Part shown: positions 1 through 21,903 of the stretch, piece by piece
Layout of the letters: each line of letters opens with the position of its first letter
Position numbering within the stretch: position 1 is the stretch's first letter
Assembly (NCBI GenBank): GCA_009602735.1
Contig: WELA01002166.1
Location: forward strand, 201,672 to 237,651
Direction of reading: 5' to 3'
Source of the DNA: Mesotaenium endlicherianum
Lineage: Eukaryota; Streptophyta; Zygnematophyceae; Zygnematales; Mesotaeniaceae
DNA length: 35,980 nucleotides
Notes under the pieces: generated by a model
Told to the model about the DNA's origin: nothing
Seen by the model: the letters and a program-made list of their open reading frames with translations, nothing else
The model's database searches: none
Position numbers and translations under genes: made by a program

Positions 1-175
1 GGGGGGGCATCCTCTCTCGCCTCCTCCTCTTTCCTTTATGTGGAAACGCATGCACGTAAGAGTGCGAGCGAGCAAGCGTGTGAGTGCGCAAGTGTGCGAG
101 TGCGCGGGTGTGCGGGTGTGCCAGTGCGAGCGCGTGTGTGCACTTCCCTCCATATGAAGAGCGTGCGTGCGTGCA

Positions 176-219
<44 letters not shown>

Positions 220-666
220 TGATTTCATTGGAACCCGCCTTCTGCTGCAGCAGCCTTTGGATGTGGGACTTGCTGGAGGAGGGTCGGGTGTTGGTGCCGG
301 ATCGTGTCACGTTTTTGAGTGCACATGCATCGTCTGTATCTTTGTTAATGGGCAGTGGGCCAGAGTGAACGAGAGCTTAACTGTACAAGTAGTACGTCCG
401 GCATTTGACAGCTCTCCTCCCCGCGTTTGCCCCGCCCTCTTCATCCCTCTCTTTTGATCTTCTGGCCCCTCCACCTTGTAAGATTTTCGCTGGCCTGCCA
501 CCGGTTCTGGCTCGCTGCGGCGGTGGGGGTAATTCTGGCGCTGCAGCTGGTGCTGCTGGTGGTGCTGCTGCTGCTGCTGCTTGTGGCGGTGGTGGCGGTG
601 CTGACAATGAGCGGGCGCGCGCAACTGACTGCGATGATGGGTGGTGGGTGTTGGGCGGCGGGGCAG
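1..666. repeat. Simple-repeat-rich stretch, probably an ESF1 intron
   Basis: No supported coding sequence. A (GCGT)n tetranucleotide tract fills about 161-221, preceded by GTGCGA/GTGCGG-rich DNA. A GCTGCTG/GGTGGCGGT-rich tract lies at 540-600. The stretch ends in CAG at 664-666, which I take as the acceptor of the first ESF1 exon seen here. The open frames crossing it have low-complexity translations and no homology I recognise. Confidence 0.6.
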
Positions 667-3274
667 ATCAACGACATGGACTTCCAGGACTACCTGGCAT
701 CTGGCTCCGATGACGATGACGACGATGACGAGGAGGAGGAGGAGGAGGACGAGGACGACGAGGGTAAGCACAAGGGGAGAGGTGGCGGAGGAGGCGGCGG
801 CAAAGAGCTGGGTCAAGAGGGAGAGGCGGAGGATGAGGAGCAAGGAGAGGAAGGAGGAGGCTCAGGAGGGGCAGAGGGAGGGGGAGGGAGCGTGAACGGA
901 ACGACCGGCAGGGCGTCGGGGCCCAAGTCGAAGCGAGGGGCCAAGCTGAAGGCGCCGGGGGCGGGGCAGGAGCCACCAGCCGGGGGTGACGGGGGGTCAG
1001 AAAGGGCGGCAAAGGCAAAGGACAAGGGCAGCAGGAAGGTGGAGAGGCTGCGCGAGAAGTATCGCTCTCTGCTACTGAGCGGTCCCATAGGGGGGGTCAA
1101 CGCCAAGCAGAGGGGGAGGGGAGGGGGGAGCTCTGCAAAGTCGGCTGCGGGGGGCGTGGGAGCGGGAGAGGGGCAGGAGGACGACGGCGACGGGGGGGAG
1201 GAGGAGGACATGGAGATCACGTTTAACACGGGGCTGAGCGAGCTGGCGGACAAGCTGCAGCAGAAGAAGAAGGAGAGGGAGGTCCAGGAGACGGAGACAG
1301 TGTGGGAGGCGTACCTCCGCAAGAAACGCGAGAAAAAGAAGGCCAAGAAGCTGGCAAGTGGCGGGGGCGGCGGCGGGGCAGGGGGCGTGGGGGGCAAGGG
1401 AGGAGGGCAGGAGGGCAGCAGCGACGGCAGCGAGGAGGAAGGGGGGGGGGGAGCGGGGGGGGACCACGACCCGTTCTTCACTCATGAGGAGGATCCCTTC
1501 AGCGACCCCTTCTTTGCTGACGCCCCGGGTGGTGTGGGGGTAGATGCGGACGGCGCCGCCGCGAGCAAGCACCAGGTGGCGGGGGCGGGTGCGGGCAGGC
1601 TGGGGGGGAGGATGACGGCGGAGGAGAGGGAGAGGCGGCGGGAGGAGAAGGAGAGCGCGAGAAGGGAGGAGGAGCGCCGGCGGGCCGACCTGGAGCTGAT
1701 TCTCATGGACGACCACGGCGTACAGAACGCTGCCAAGGGGTTCAACCTGAAGAGCGAGGCGGCAAGGGCGAAGCAGAGGGAGGCCGCGGAAAATGCAAAT
1801 GGGGACGGGGGCGGGGGCGGGGGCTTGGGTGCCGGCGCGGGCGCAGGCGGGAAGAAGGGGAGGAAGGGGAAGAAGGGGGGGAGGAAGGCGGAGCGAGGTG
1901 AGGACGAGGACGAGGACATCGAGGCGGTGATTCAGCAGAGGGCGAGGCGCGGGAAGGGGGGCGAGAGGGCGTCGGACAACGGCGGGGGCAGTGCGGGAGG
2001 GGTGGAGGGGAAAGCGGCGGCGGCGGCTCGGGCCGAGTCCACCGTCGATTTCGAGGATCCGCGATTCTCGTCGCTGTTCACCTCGCACCACTTTGCGATC
2101 GACCCGACGGACCCTAACTTCAAGCGGTGGGTACTCGCTCCCCCCTCTGCCCCCCTCTCTGCCGCCCCTGCCCATAACTGACTCCCCACAGCTTCTCTCT
2201 CCTGCCAGCTCGCCAGCTAGGTTGTCCTGCCAGCTCCCCAGTCTGCCAGCTGTCGTGCAGGCTGCCAGGTCGGGTTAGAGAGCTGTGCAAGAGCAGTGTC
2301 GTCACGAGTCCCGTGTTTGACCTCATGATCGTGATATGATCGTGATGTGATCATGAATGTGCTCTATCCGGGGGGTGTGTCGACGTGCTGCTCAAGCCTG
2401 TTTTAAACGGCCCAGCATGACCGCAGCATGCCCGTCCCTCTGCTCTGGGGCTGCCTAGTCATCCGGAGAAGGCGTGTGGCCATCTGTCCTTGCGCCACTT
2501 GGCGGGCTTTGGAGAGCTCCATCCCCATCGTGCGTAGCAACGGGTGTGCCGTGTTCTGAAAGTCTGGCCTTGGAGGACTCATCTGTGCCACAGACCAGTT
2601 CGACGGCCAGTGAGAACGCGCCACTTACCTTCTCCCTGTTGTGGGACACTCATGCGGGCCTCGGCCGCCCCCCCCAATGAAAGCTTCAAAGCCGCAGTGT
2701 AGTGACCCCTTTTTCTTCATATTATTCGTATCATCCTTGAGCGAGTATCATCCCTTGTCTGGCACCCCCGCCACCTGCACTCGCTCCCTGCTTTCGCTTC
2801 TGCAGCGGCATCGCTCGGCTGCTCGCTTTCTTTATCCGTTGCTTGGCCTCTGCTGCTCGGACTGTCCCTCATATTACTGGCGCTCCTTTTTCTGTGGCTG
2901 CCGGCGCCTTGTCTGACTCGTCTCCTGCCCTCTCGCCTTTGCCTTCCCCTGTTCCTTCCCCTCGTCTCCGGTCGGCTCCCCACAGATCGACGGGCCAGAT
3001 GAGCGTACTCGCCGAGAAGCAGCGTCGACGGCTGCAGCAGCCGCCGACAGCTGGCAACGGCAGCAGCGGTGTAAAGGGCACCCCTTTGACGGCGGCGAAC
3101 GGCGCGGTGCAGCAGGAGACGGAGGCAGGGGCGGGGGCAGACAGGCGGCGAAAGGCGGAGCTCAGCTCTCTTGTCAAAAACCTTAAACGCAAAGTGGGAG
3201 GAGGGCAGGGCCGAGGTCCGGGTGGTGCCGGCAGCGGGGCCGACCCTCCTGCAAAGAAGCTTTCTCGGCGTTGA
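667..3274 (+). CDS. ESF1: ESF1-like pre-rRNA processing protein, 3' part (2 exons)
   Basis: Exons 667-2126 and 2986-3274; the intron runs from GTGGGT to CACAG and splits an Arg codon (phase 2). The 5' end lies outside the window. ESF1 is a nucleolar factor of the small-subunit processome, needed for 18S rRNA maturation. What is seen follows the family order: a MDFQDYLAS motif then an Asp/Glu run (about 676-760); a REKYRSLL segment near 1050; METFNTGL-like and VWEAYLRKKREKKK blocks (1210-1350), the latter matching the family's WE-x-FL-KKKEKKK element; an acidic DPFF region (1468-1530); a basic coiled segment ending LELILMDD (about 1690-1710); and the NUC153 motif DPRFSSLFTSHHFAIDPTDP (2055-2114). 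The second exon gives a basic tail ending LVKNLKRKV...KKLSRR. The linkers are unusually rich in Gly and acidic runs. An ATG at 607 is in frame, but I prefer entry by splicing at 667 because ESF1 needs an N-terminal half. The identity is firm; the exact 5' edge is not. Confidence 0.85.
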
Positions 3275-5601
3275 TGTGCTCGATGTTGCAACATGCCGGG
3301 GCTGTGGTTTAAAAGTTTCTTTTTTTTCTTTTTAAAAGGTAACTAGTATCACGAAAGGTAGGGGCCGTGTTGCGATCCTTGGATTGCAGAAAACTCGCTC
3401 TTGGTCTCCGAGGATTTCGCAACACCAAGATCTAGTTCCATACTTAAAGCATGCTGTCTTGAAAAAGTTGCTCTTGGAGTCTCAACTCCGAAAATAGTAA
3501 AACAGGGATATTTGTTTTTGGTCCTATCAAGTTAGGGAGTAGGCTTAAGTCCCATCATAATTTTACCGTGGAACTAATGTCACAAAGAGCAGCTGCATGC
3601 ACCCTTGAGTAACTTTGACGTCTAGTTTTGTCGGGGCTCGAATGGCGAGAAGTCGCAAGGGGGGGCAAGTGAGTGGTGAGCTGGAGAGGGACACAGCACT
3701 CAGAGGAATTTTCCATGATATTTCTTTTGTGCAAACACGTTATAGCAATGCCATTTGTCATCTTTGTATTATGTCTTCTAGGTTCATTCTAGAGGTGTAA
3801 ATATGAACAATATGAGGTGTCAGAATGACTAACTACCCAACTCCTCTTCTATTTTGCAATTAGTTTGACCTTAGGTTGGTTCTTGGCATGAAGATCTTTC
3901 TTGTTTGGGGGGGTCATTCTTAGTTGCTATGCAAGTCGCACCCGAATATTTTGATCAGTTGTCAGAATGCGCCTCCATACGAAGGCACTTCATGTCACCA
4001 AATGGACTTATGATTTTAGAAACATATATGGTTTGTAGGGTTGTGTGTGGGGACCAATACTCTTTGGCTGCGCATTGTCAATGCAAAACATGGGTACCAA
4101 CCTTTGATGGGACACATGTCGCAACTGGGTTGTCGGCAGACGCTAGGCATCGTTACTACTATGGGGAGAAAGGACCATAACAGCGGGTGACAACCACAAG
4201 GGAGGGACTACTCCCTAGACTGGGAACTGAGCGATTAACCTATGTGCTGTGGGTAAAAACCCCCCCTACTAGGGAGAAAAGCCCAGAGCTTACTAGCTGC
4301 AAAAGCAAAAAGAGTAAAAAGAGTAACAGGAAGCTGAACATGGGCACTACTGGGCAAATGGGCAGCTACTGGCTAGAGCAAAAATGAGCTATGAAAACTT
4401 GTGACGAGCTAGGGCGAGGACGTGCACACCTAAACCTATAGCAATCCGTGGGATCTAGAACGAGAGGAATAGGTGATGAGTACCGTTGTTATGGCCGCGA
4501 GAGAGAGCAACGGATCCACGAACTAATGTGCGCTTGTGAGAGGCTTCACAAGCAACCTACGAATAAAAGCGAGGAAAACGAGCAAGCACAATCAAACAGC
4601 ATAGCCTTAGGCCGCGACAAATAGGAATAACATCTCACTCATGTAAACGAACGTACAAAGCTAACACCATAATGGTGTTAGCTCGCGGCCTAAGTAGCAT
4701 GCCCTCACGTCCTATGCCCAAACGCTAATCGAACGAAAGTGAATCACTACCTACAACGATTGACGCGTCATCGCGTCACCACTCACACAAATTTGAATAT
4801 ACTATAAATGCCAATGAAATCAACCTAAGGCCGACCAAACGTGTACGACCTAACCCCAAGTGACGTGACACCCCCTCTCATCCCTTACTCTCCCTTTCCC
4901 CTAGCAATCCCGGGGGCATACCTGTCGGGATTGCCTATGGTACACGACAGGCTAGCTATGGGCGGTAGGCGATCCCATTGGGTACCCGCGCCGACCCTTC
5001 AGGCGAGCGAACTTGAGGGTCGACCTCCAACACCACATGTGGAGGGGAAAAGGTATGCGCGTGATCTGGAGGGAGCCTCACAACTGCTCAACAGCAGATC
5101 CTCGTGAGCAGATCATGGGTCCCAGTGTTCACCACTACTACCCACAGACTAGACCATCCTCACCTACCACCCTAACCCGACTAACCACTAGACCTGTCAT
5201 TGACCCTCCACCCTTATGTGCTGATACTAGACACCAACGGGACTCGACAAGGACGGACATGACACACACGCTATCTGCAAGGTTGTGGCCACAAGAAACA
5301 AGTTAGGGTACTACGAGGCTGGGACATAGGGTTAACGACTCCCCCTCTCGTGCTTTGATCCTTTAAGGGACGACCAATACACAGCAAAAAAATGTAAGGT
5401 AAAGAAGAATGTGCTCAAAGTTGATAGAATCAGTAGCTTTGATTTATTAACCACTAGTGGTTTAATCCTTGCATGCATTATCTACGTACAATTTCAGACT
5501 AATTCCCAATCTACGTACCGCACATGTAATCTATGCACGGCACATGTAAGTCTAGTCATTGTAGGGTTCGAGTGAAGATATGACGTGCCACAAGAACACC
5601 C
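3275..5601. other. Intergenic region, no gene recognised
   Basis: Follows the ESF1 stop, with a T-rich tract at 3316-3335 in the likely 3' UTR. No ORF longer than about 95 codons has a recognisable product. The stretch from 4150 to 5400 is CA-rich, with motifs of the kind left by decayed LTR elements, but I could not find paired LTRs, a primer site or pol motifs. The one clear structure is the inverted repeat listed separately at 4598-4702. Confidence 0.5.
4598..4702. repeat. Small compound inverted-repeat element
   Basis: A perfect 12-bp inverted pair, CTTAGGCCGCGA (4606-4617) and TCGCGGCCTAAG (4683-4694), extends imperfectly outward to GCAT on both sides. Nested inside is a second near-perfect hairpin, GCTAACACCAT (4660-4670) with ATGGTGTTAGC (4672-4682) and a 1-nt loop. 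The right arms of the two hairpins abut. This could be a MITE-like element with 12-bp termini or simply a local inverted duplication. No clean target-site duplication is visible. Confidence 0.6.
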
Positions 5602-6128
5602 TCCTTCTCGCCTTCATTTCAAAATTTTCATTGTAAAACACTTTCAAAAAGCAAACGAAGTCAAGCACCTCAGAACTTTGTGGACGCACTTCTTGCTACC
5701 TCCCTTTTTTTCCTTCATCTTCACGCACTTAAATTGTTTAACTAGGTGAGCTTGTATTGTGTTTCCTCAATGCATTTCCCATCATACGATGGGTCATACG
5801 ACTTTGAGGTATGATGGAGAATGATATGACTTCACCCACGTCAATTTTAGAGCAAGGATGATTGTAGTACTTTAACTCTCTCGAGCACTCATGAAGGCCT
5901 GCCTGACCTGCCGCTCCAGGCTGTTTTTAGCTCCCAACTATGGGCTTTGATCTTAAGTGTCGTCTTTAAAATGGAGGCGTGGCGAAGGGGTTAAAGAGTT
6001 GAAGTGCGTGAAGAAGGAAGGAAATAGAGGTAGCGAGAAGTGTGTCCACAAGATTTTGAGGTGCTTGGCTTCGTTTGCTTCGTGAAAGATTTTCACTTCG
6101 ACAATTTTGAAATGAAGGCGAGAAGTAG
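5602..6128. mobile_element. Foldback (inverted-repeat) element
   Basis: The left arm (about 5602-5745) and right arm (about 5990-6128) are reverse complements at roughly 80% by eye. Shared blocks include AAGTGCGTGAAG, GAGGTGCTTG, CTTCGTTTGCTT and AATTTTGAAATGAAGGCGAG. The centre of about 245 bp holds a smaller inverted pair (CATCATAC near 5783 and GTATGATGG near 5808). No coding sequence lies inside. It resembles a non-autonomous foldback or MITE-type element; the arm divergence suggests age. Target-site duplication was not identified. Confidence 0.65.
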
Positions 6129-7574
6129 TTAGCAAACCATCATCGTCCGTTATTGTAAATGGTGGGCACACTCAACGATTTGAAGGAAAAGAGCGCAAGT
6201 CTATTTTTGACGGAATGTGAAGTATTCCAATTGGGCCAACGATACATATTTGCGCCATTGAGGGCCAAATGCCCCTTTGTGGCCATTTCTATGCTCGCAA
6301 GCGAAGTGTTTTTGCAACTTCTGTTATGTGCAAAATCAAATCTGCACTTTGATTCTCTAAGGCTTCACACAAATGTAGTCGTGGGGGGGGGCGAAGTAGG
6401 CCGTTGGAGGTCGTCACTTGCACCCTTCTAGAGTGTAGGGTGTTGTGGATTAAATGTTTCATGAGGAGCAAGTTTGGGTTGCTTCACAAGTAAGCAGCAT
6501 TTTATTGCAATTAACATATATTATCCCAGCGAAGAGCTAGAGATAGTTTTTACCACAAAAGGTGAAGCCAAATTGTAGGAAACACCTCCTTCAAAAAAAT
6601 TGCTTAATGGTCTCATATTGTTGGTGGGTGAATTAAGTGACTCATTGGTTGGGCGGTTGATACTACGCAAAGTTTTCCTTGAAGTCATTGCCCTCGACAT
6701 AGTAAGTGTGGCGGCATGACTGAAGAGAGCAGCTTACACGCGCTGTGTGAGGGCCAAGTGAACTAGCTGCTATGAAGTCGTTAGGAAGGAACAGGGACGA
6801 CGTGGGGCGCTTTGATCACAACTCGAAAATGTTCTAGGGTCGACCGTGCATGGCCAACGCTTTGCGGCACCCGCCTGAGGTATATTTGGAAGATGAATCT
6901 TCGGAGCTACAAGTATTGAGAAACTCATTATAGGCATCTAAAATGAAACGGACTTTCGGAGCAAAGTAAGCTATTGCAAAACAAGGCAAAATGAGTGTAA
7001 CTAGCATGCCTCCAATAATGAACGGCGCGGACCAGCGTGGACAAATGAATTGCAGAACCCTCCGAGGCCCTCGTACTACGAAACACTTATGAAGCGAACC
7101 AATGTATCACCATTTATGGTCCCGTTTAAGATCGACGTTGTGTGGACCACGCGACTTGTTTGGCGGTTTACCGAAGTTTTCCACTAAAGTTTGAAGCGAT
7201 AGAAAAGTGGGTCCTCATATTCATACATATATTTCTGTATATTGAAATGTTCTAGAAAATGCGCTCACTTGTTTCTTATCCCAAAGGAAAAATGCCATCT
7301 AGCTTGAACAGATATAGTTGTCACGAAGCAATGTTTTGCCAGTTTGTATGGATGGACATTGAGATTCGGTGAAATTTCCATGGTCGCATCCTTAAACCCT
7401 TCAGGCTGCTCGAGGGTCTATCGGATGTCGCTCCAAACAATGCTGCGACCAGCAGGGATCCTGGTCGATTTTGCGAGATCGAAGTTCTCCAAGTCACGTC
7501 GATGAAAACAACCGGACATTTGCGGGAAAAGCACATAAAGGGCCACATAAAGCGACATGCAAAGTGCGACGGAG
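6129..7574. other. Intergenic region, no gene recognised
   Basis: AT-balanced DNA between the foldback element and ATPG. No convincing ORF, RNA gene or repeat pair seen. The only short tracts noted are a G run near 6383 and an AT-rich stretch at 7215-7260. Confidence 0.5.
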
Positions 7575-7582
7575 TATATAAT
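7575..7582 (+). promoter_or_regulatory. Possible TATA box for ATPG
   Basis: TATATAAT lies about 310 bases upstream of the ATPG start codon, in otherwise ordinary sequence. A start site about 30 bases downstream would give a 5' UTR of nearly 290 bases. This is motif matching only; AT-rich intergenic DNA makes chance matches common. Confidence 0.25.
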
Positions 7583-7893
7583 CGTTGTCAACTGAGAGTC
7601 GTCAAGGGTCGTCGATCGTCCGATCACCTTTGGCTACTCAGTTCTAGAATCCGATTGGTAGCGTCAGGGGCCCTTATCCACCCTTGTTATGTGCCACAAA
7701 ATAACATGGCTGCCCGACATCACTTATCTCATCCTTGACTGCCGGTTGCCATCTTTGTGCCCTTCCGCTTACACACCCGGGGGTGCCTCGAAGCAGTTAG
7801 ATTGCAATCAGTTCTCGCAGCCTCTCTGTGGTGCATCTGCTGCATTCTCTCCCTAGCTTGTCAACTGCAGCAGCTGTTCGCAGACGCCACACC

Positions 7894-8625
7894 ATGGCTG
7901 CCGTTGCAACCTCCTCCGTATCCGCCGTCTCCTTGTGCTTGGCGCAAGCATCCAGCAGCTCTTCGTTCAATGGAAAGTCTGTCGTCTCCCTAGCCAGGCT
8001 CCCAGCCGTGACGCGATGTGCCAGGTTGGTAGTGCAGGCCCAGCAGGGAAATGTGGAGAAGCAGACTTTGCAGGTTGCAGTCAGTTCAGCTGTAAAGAGC
8101 GTCTTGGGTGAACAGAGCTGCAGGCGTCTGCAACACGTTTCTTTCATAGCCATGAACGCTATGCTAGCAATGCCTGCTCTCGCTGAGGAGAAGGGCAAGA
8201 TCTTTGACTTCAACCTTACCCTTCCTATCATCGTAGTTGAGTTCTTGCTCTTGATGACTGCTCTAGACAAAATCTGGTTCAAGCCTGTGGCTGAGGTCAT
8301 GGATGCCCGTGACGAGAACATTCGTTCTAAGCTTGCGGGATTGAGGGACAACTCGGGTGAGATTAAGGCGCTGCAGCTTGAGGCCGAAGCAGTTCTTAAG
8401 GCTGCGCGATTTGAAACCGCAGAAGAGCTTAAGAAGACTAAGAAAGAAACCGCTGCAGCCTTGGACGCGCAACTACAGGAAGCTAAGACGAAAGTTGAGA
8501 ATGAGCTTGCTGCTGCTCTAGCCAACCTTGAGTCTAAGAAGGAGGATACATTGAGGGGACTTGACGTCCAGATTAAGGCATTGAGTGAGGAGATTATTAG
8601 CAAGGTTGTCCCCTTCAAGATCTAA
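7894..8625 (+). CDS. ATPG: Chloroplast ATP synthase CF0 subunit II (b'), nuclear-encoded
   Basis: A single exon of 243 codons. The product forms half of the peripheral stalk (b/b') of the plastid F-type ATP synthase, tying the thylakoid CF0 sector to the stromal CF1 head. Seen in order: a Ser/Ala-rich transit peptide (about 1-49, ending near RLVVQAQ); a second hydrophobic targeting stretch ending MPALAEE, with an A-x-A processing site near residue 97; the membrane helix FDFNLTLPIIVVEFLLLMTA (about 104-123) followed by LDKIWFKPV; then a charged coiled coil with DARDENIRSKL and many Lys/Glu/Ala heptads to the C-terminus SEEIISKVVPFKI. Length and domain order fit plant CF0-II. The ATG at 7894 sits in the favourable context CACCATGGC; upstream frame extensions lack an ATG. 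A nuclear copy is expected in green plants. It has no intron, unlike its neighbours. Confidence 0.96.
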   Translation: MAAVATSSVSAVSLCLAQASSSSSFNGKSVVSLARLPAVTRCARLVVQAQQGNVEKQTLQVAVSSAVKSVLGEQSCRRLQHVSFIAMNAMLAMPALAEEKGKIFDFNLTLPIIVVEFLLLMTALDKIWFKPVAEVMDARDENIRSKLAGLRDNSGEIKALQLEAEAVLKAARFETAEELKKTKKETAAALDAQLQEAKTKVENELAAALANLESKKEDTLRGLDVQIKALSEEIISKVVPFKI

Positions 8626-10487
8626 GCAGGTATTGGCTATTTGTCGAAACAAAATATATTAAATCTGTAGGGGGCTCGTGATAGGCTTCCCGACCACATG
8701 TCAAACGCGAGCTTGTATAATTGTTCATTCTCTCCTTCCTTCTGTCGCTTTCTTACATGACGGGTTTTGTGCCCTTCTTTAATTGGATCCACCTCTTCGA
8801 TTTGGACAAGCTTCGACTTGTGGCTGGGATAGTGAAGCAGTCCATACTTCAATGTATCTTATGGATATAGGGGGCTGTGAGCAGCCCTTTAGGACATTAC
8901 TCGTGTTACGGCACATTAGGGACGGGGCTTGTTACCGATGAGGTTTGGAGCTGTAGAAAAAATCATGAAAGCTGCACTTTTGGTCAGAGGAATTATATGT
9001 TCTAGATCCGCAGAAAATGGAGTGATGTACTCGATTCAGATTGAACCCTTGATCCTACTGAAGCAAGATCTTTGCAAGGATGTCGATGTAGAGGGGAATG
9101 TATGAACTAGCTTTCTAAGTTCTACGTGTTATCAACTGATCCTAATTTGGCGTGGTTGCTTCTTTCCGGCATTAAATCTGAGAGATAAGAGCTAAGTCTT
9201 CGTCTTATGTCTCTGGTTGTGTCAGAGGTTTATATGATTTAGTGAAGTACATGGTTTGATTGGATGTTCCTTTTTATTCACGATTTGCTCCAGCATCTTG
9301 AATAAGTCGTTCGCTAGGTTGTGAAATGAGATTGTGACATGTACTGGAACACTGGCAAACATTTAAGAAAGTTTGTGGCTGGATAATGGGCCACAGGGTT
9401 TAATACGATCTGTCTTTTGAGTACTGTCATCTGTCAACTCTGTTAAATGCACATGGGCACTGTCTGAGAGTCATGCGAAGGTCATGGCCTAATTGCTTGC
9501 GGCAAAAATTTGCTGAGCATGGTCTTGTGTATGAGATAGCTTAATATCAATTTGTGACGTATTTGTTGGTGCAACTTTTCTCAACTAATCAACTCAAATC
9601 AAGTGCTCACAGTTCACTGCACCCCCCGTCACTGGCAATAAGATGGCTGGAGGAGTCATATGTCTAACCACTTGATGTTTGAGGCAGGTAGTCGTCACGT
9701 CCTGTTATGGACGTGAAGTGGAAGCATGCTTCCAAGTCAAATTAAAATTATTGGTTGTCTTGAGGTAGACAGAACCCTTGTCTCATTCATTCCCTGTCCT
9801 GCATGTGTCTATATGAAGTCATGGTGGCCTAGCTGGAATATACAACAGGAGCTCGTATACACAAACTCCTTGCAAAATTATGGCCTCTTGGTCCAGCTTA
9901 TCCCACACTGGTTACCGATTTCTGTTGGATAGCTGCAGCTGGCTGTTGGTTGCCTTGCATACACATAATCTTTCCACAAGTCACGAGCTAGGCATTCTTA
10001 GGAGAGCCCATAGTACTGGTTACACTCCCAACTACTTTCTGTGAGTCGCTTCCAAAAGGGCAAATCTTGACATCAACCAATCAATCAACTGCTGCATGAC
10101 AACCATTGCCTCATGCAAAAAATTGTGTCACGTTGGCACATCCGACGTCTGTCCAAGACCAACACCCAGAATCGTACCAAAAAACAGCCGTCGCAAAAGG
10201 CAGAGAAAGTCCAATCACTCGCTGGCCTGAACTCCAGTGAACTTTGCGAGCTTGTCACAATAGCGCCTGGTCGTATACCGCAAAGCTATAGACCCCTACC
10301 CTAGACCCCAGGCCACAAGAAGAGCCTAGTTAGGACCCAGAGCCGGGAGCCGGGAGCCCTAGATATCCGGGACCTCTGATCTGGAGTCTAGGACCTGGAA
10401 GCACGCAAAACCCCCCCCCTCTGCCAGGCGAACCTCCTTGCTGCCACATGCGGCAGCGGCTCGTAGGCCAGGTGCCAGGTGGCTGCT
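8626..10487. other. Intergenic region between ATPG and TMEM214-like gene (convergent 3' ends)
   Basis: Contains the 3' ends of both flanking genes, which are transcribed toward each other. TG-rich, T-rich sequence at 8640-9600 probably includes the ATPG 3' UTR. No further ORF, RNA gene or repeat pair that I can support. Confidence 0.5.
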
Positions 10488-20847
<10,360 letters not shown>

Positions 20848-21492
20848 CTCAATCAATCACTCGCTTGTACTTCACCAGCAGCGACTACAAGTTCTCTTCC
20901 AATTGGCCCTCTACATGAACTACTTTCTGAATTTTAAGTACTAATTTTGATATTACTGACTACTCTAAGTATTAACCGAAGAAGGAAGGTGATAAATGGT
21001 GATAAATAACCGCCCACGAGAGTTGCTATTTCGGTGTCCCTCTTCCAACCACTTCCCGAGGAGCAAGGAGTGATGATGGTCTCATGACGCAAGTTTCTTC
21101 CTTTTGGTGGAAGTAAGCGTACTAAACCGTACGTAATCGCCGACGTCGGACCCAGTCCGGCTTAAAGTCAACCACAAATAACATCCCAATCCTTACAGTG
21201 CCAAACAAGTGTAAACAAGTGTCTGCCGCTTCAGTGAATGAGCGAGGGACGGAAGAAGGGGTGTCGCGACTAACAGCTTCATTGGACGGTGCGACACGCG
21301 TGCGGGAGTCACCGCAGTCATGTACAAACGGTCAACATTTGACTCACCGATCAAACTATGTTGAATTGTGTAAGTCAACGTTAGGCGCTGAGTCCAGCGC
21401 GTCACACGTGTGGTGTGACCACTCATAAACACGTCAATCCCAACACTCAGCAATGGGTAGGAATTTGGTAGCGTGGTCATATACCCAAAGGC
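20848..21492. other. Upstream region of TMEM214-like gene
   Basis: Non-coding on both strands as far as I can see. It should hold the TMEM214 promoter, but I find no convincing TATA box at a sensible distance. A short repeat (GTGATAAAT) occurs at about 20991 and 21000. Confidence 0.4.
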
Positions 21493-21872
21493 TTATTCTC
21501 CCTCCTGTACTACCTCTTGCTCATTAGTCTTTTTAATGCCCTCGGCCACTAAGAGTGCCTCCTTCGGGTTATCAAAACATTTGTCTACTATCGTGTACCC
21601 ATAAGTGGCCCACTTCTGACGCCTTTCTTCCTCCGCCTCGACAGTCTCGCAACCTCAGCAGCATCATCCTGCTCCTTCTTTGCCCTATCCTCCTCAGCCT
21701 TTCTGAGTTTCTGTGCCTTTTCATCCCTTTCCCTTTGCTTCTCCATTCGTTGGATGCGCTCTTGCTCTCTTCTAATGAGAGAGGTTGCCGCAATTTCTCG
21801 ATGGTGGCCAGACATCTCCGTCCGTGCTAGCTCCACCTTGTTCTTCTTGAATTCTTCCTTCTGTTTGGTCAT
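21493..21872 (-). pseudogene. Decayed stand-alone copy of retrotransposon ORF3 N-terminal region
   Basis: The conceptual product starts at the ATG at 21870-21872 and matches the first part of element A's ORF3. Shared motifs are the AATSLxRREQER core, LRKAEEDRAKKEQ, and, after a 1-nt frameshift near 21640, the block ATYGYTIVDKCFDNPKEALL against ATYRYTVVGGQNFDNLKEAL. A stop follows at 21493-21495, about 130 codons in, where the intact ORF3 has over 400 more. Divergence is high, so this is not a fragment of the neighbouring element. Upstream, a CACTAAC branch-like motif and AGCAG acceptor keep the same spacing as in element A. No LTR, gag or pol remains were found beside it. It could alternatively be a host gene related to the source of ORF3, but the frameshift argues against function. 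Confidence 0.7.
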
Positions 21873-21903
21873 CCTGCTCAGTCATAAACGCGTACAGTTA
21901 GTG

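Noticed and set aside
427-666. Upstream extension of the ESF1 frame to 427
   Set aside because: It depends on a TTG start and gives a low-complexity hydrophobic leader. A CAG acceptor lies at 664-666, where family similarity begins.
1072-2175. Long antisense ORFs (up to 367 codons) opposite ESF1
   Set aside because: They exist because the GC-rich sense exon lacks AT-rich stop codons on either strand. The translations are Pro/Leu/Arg low complexity, while the sense frame carries the ESF1 motifs.
3905-4387. Short ORFs downstream of ESF1
   Set aside because: No recognisable motifs, no splice support, chance length.
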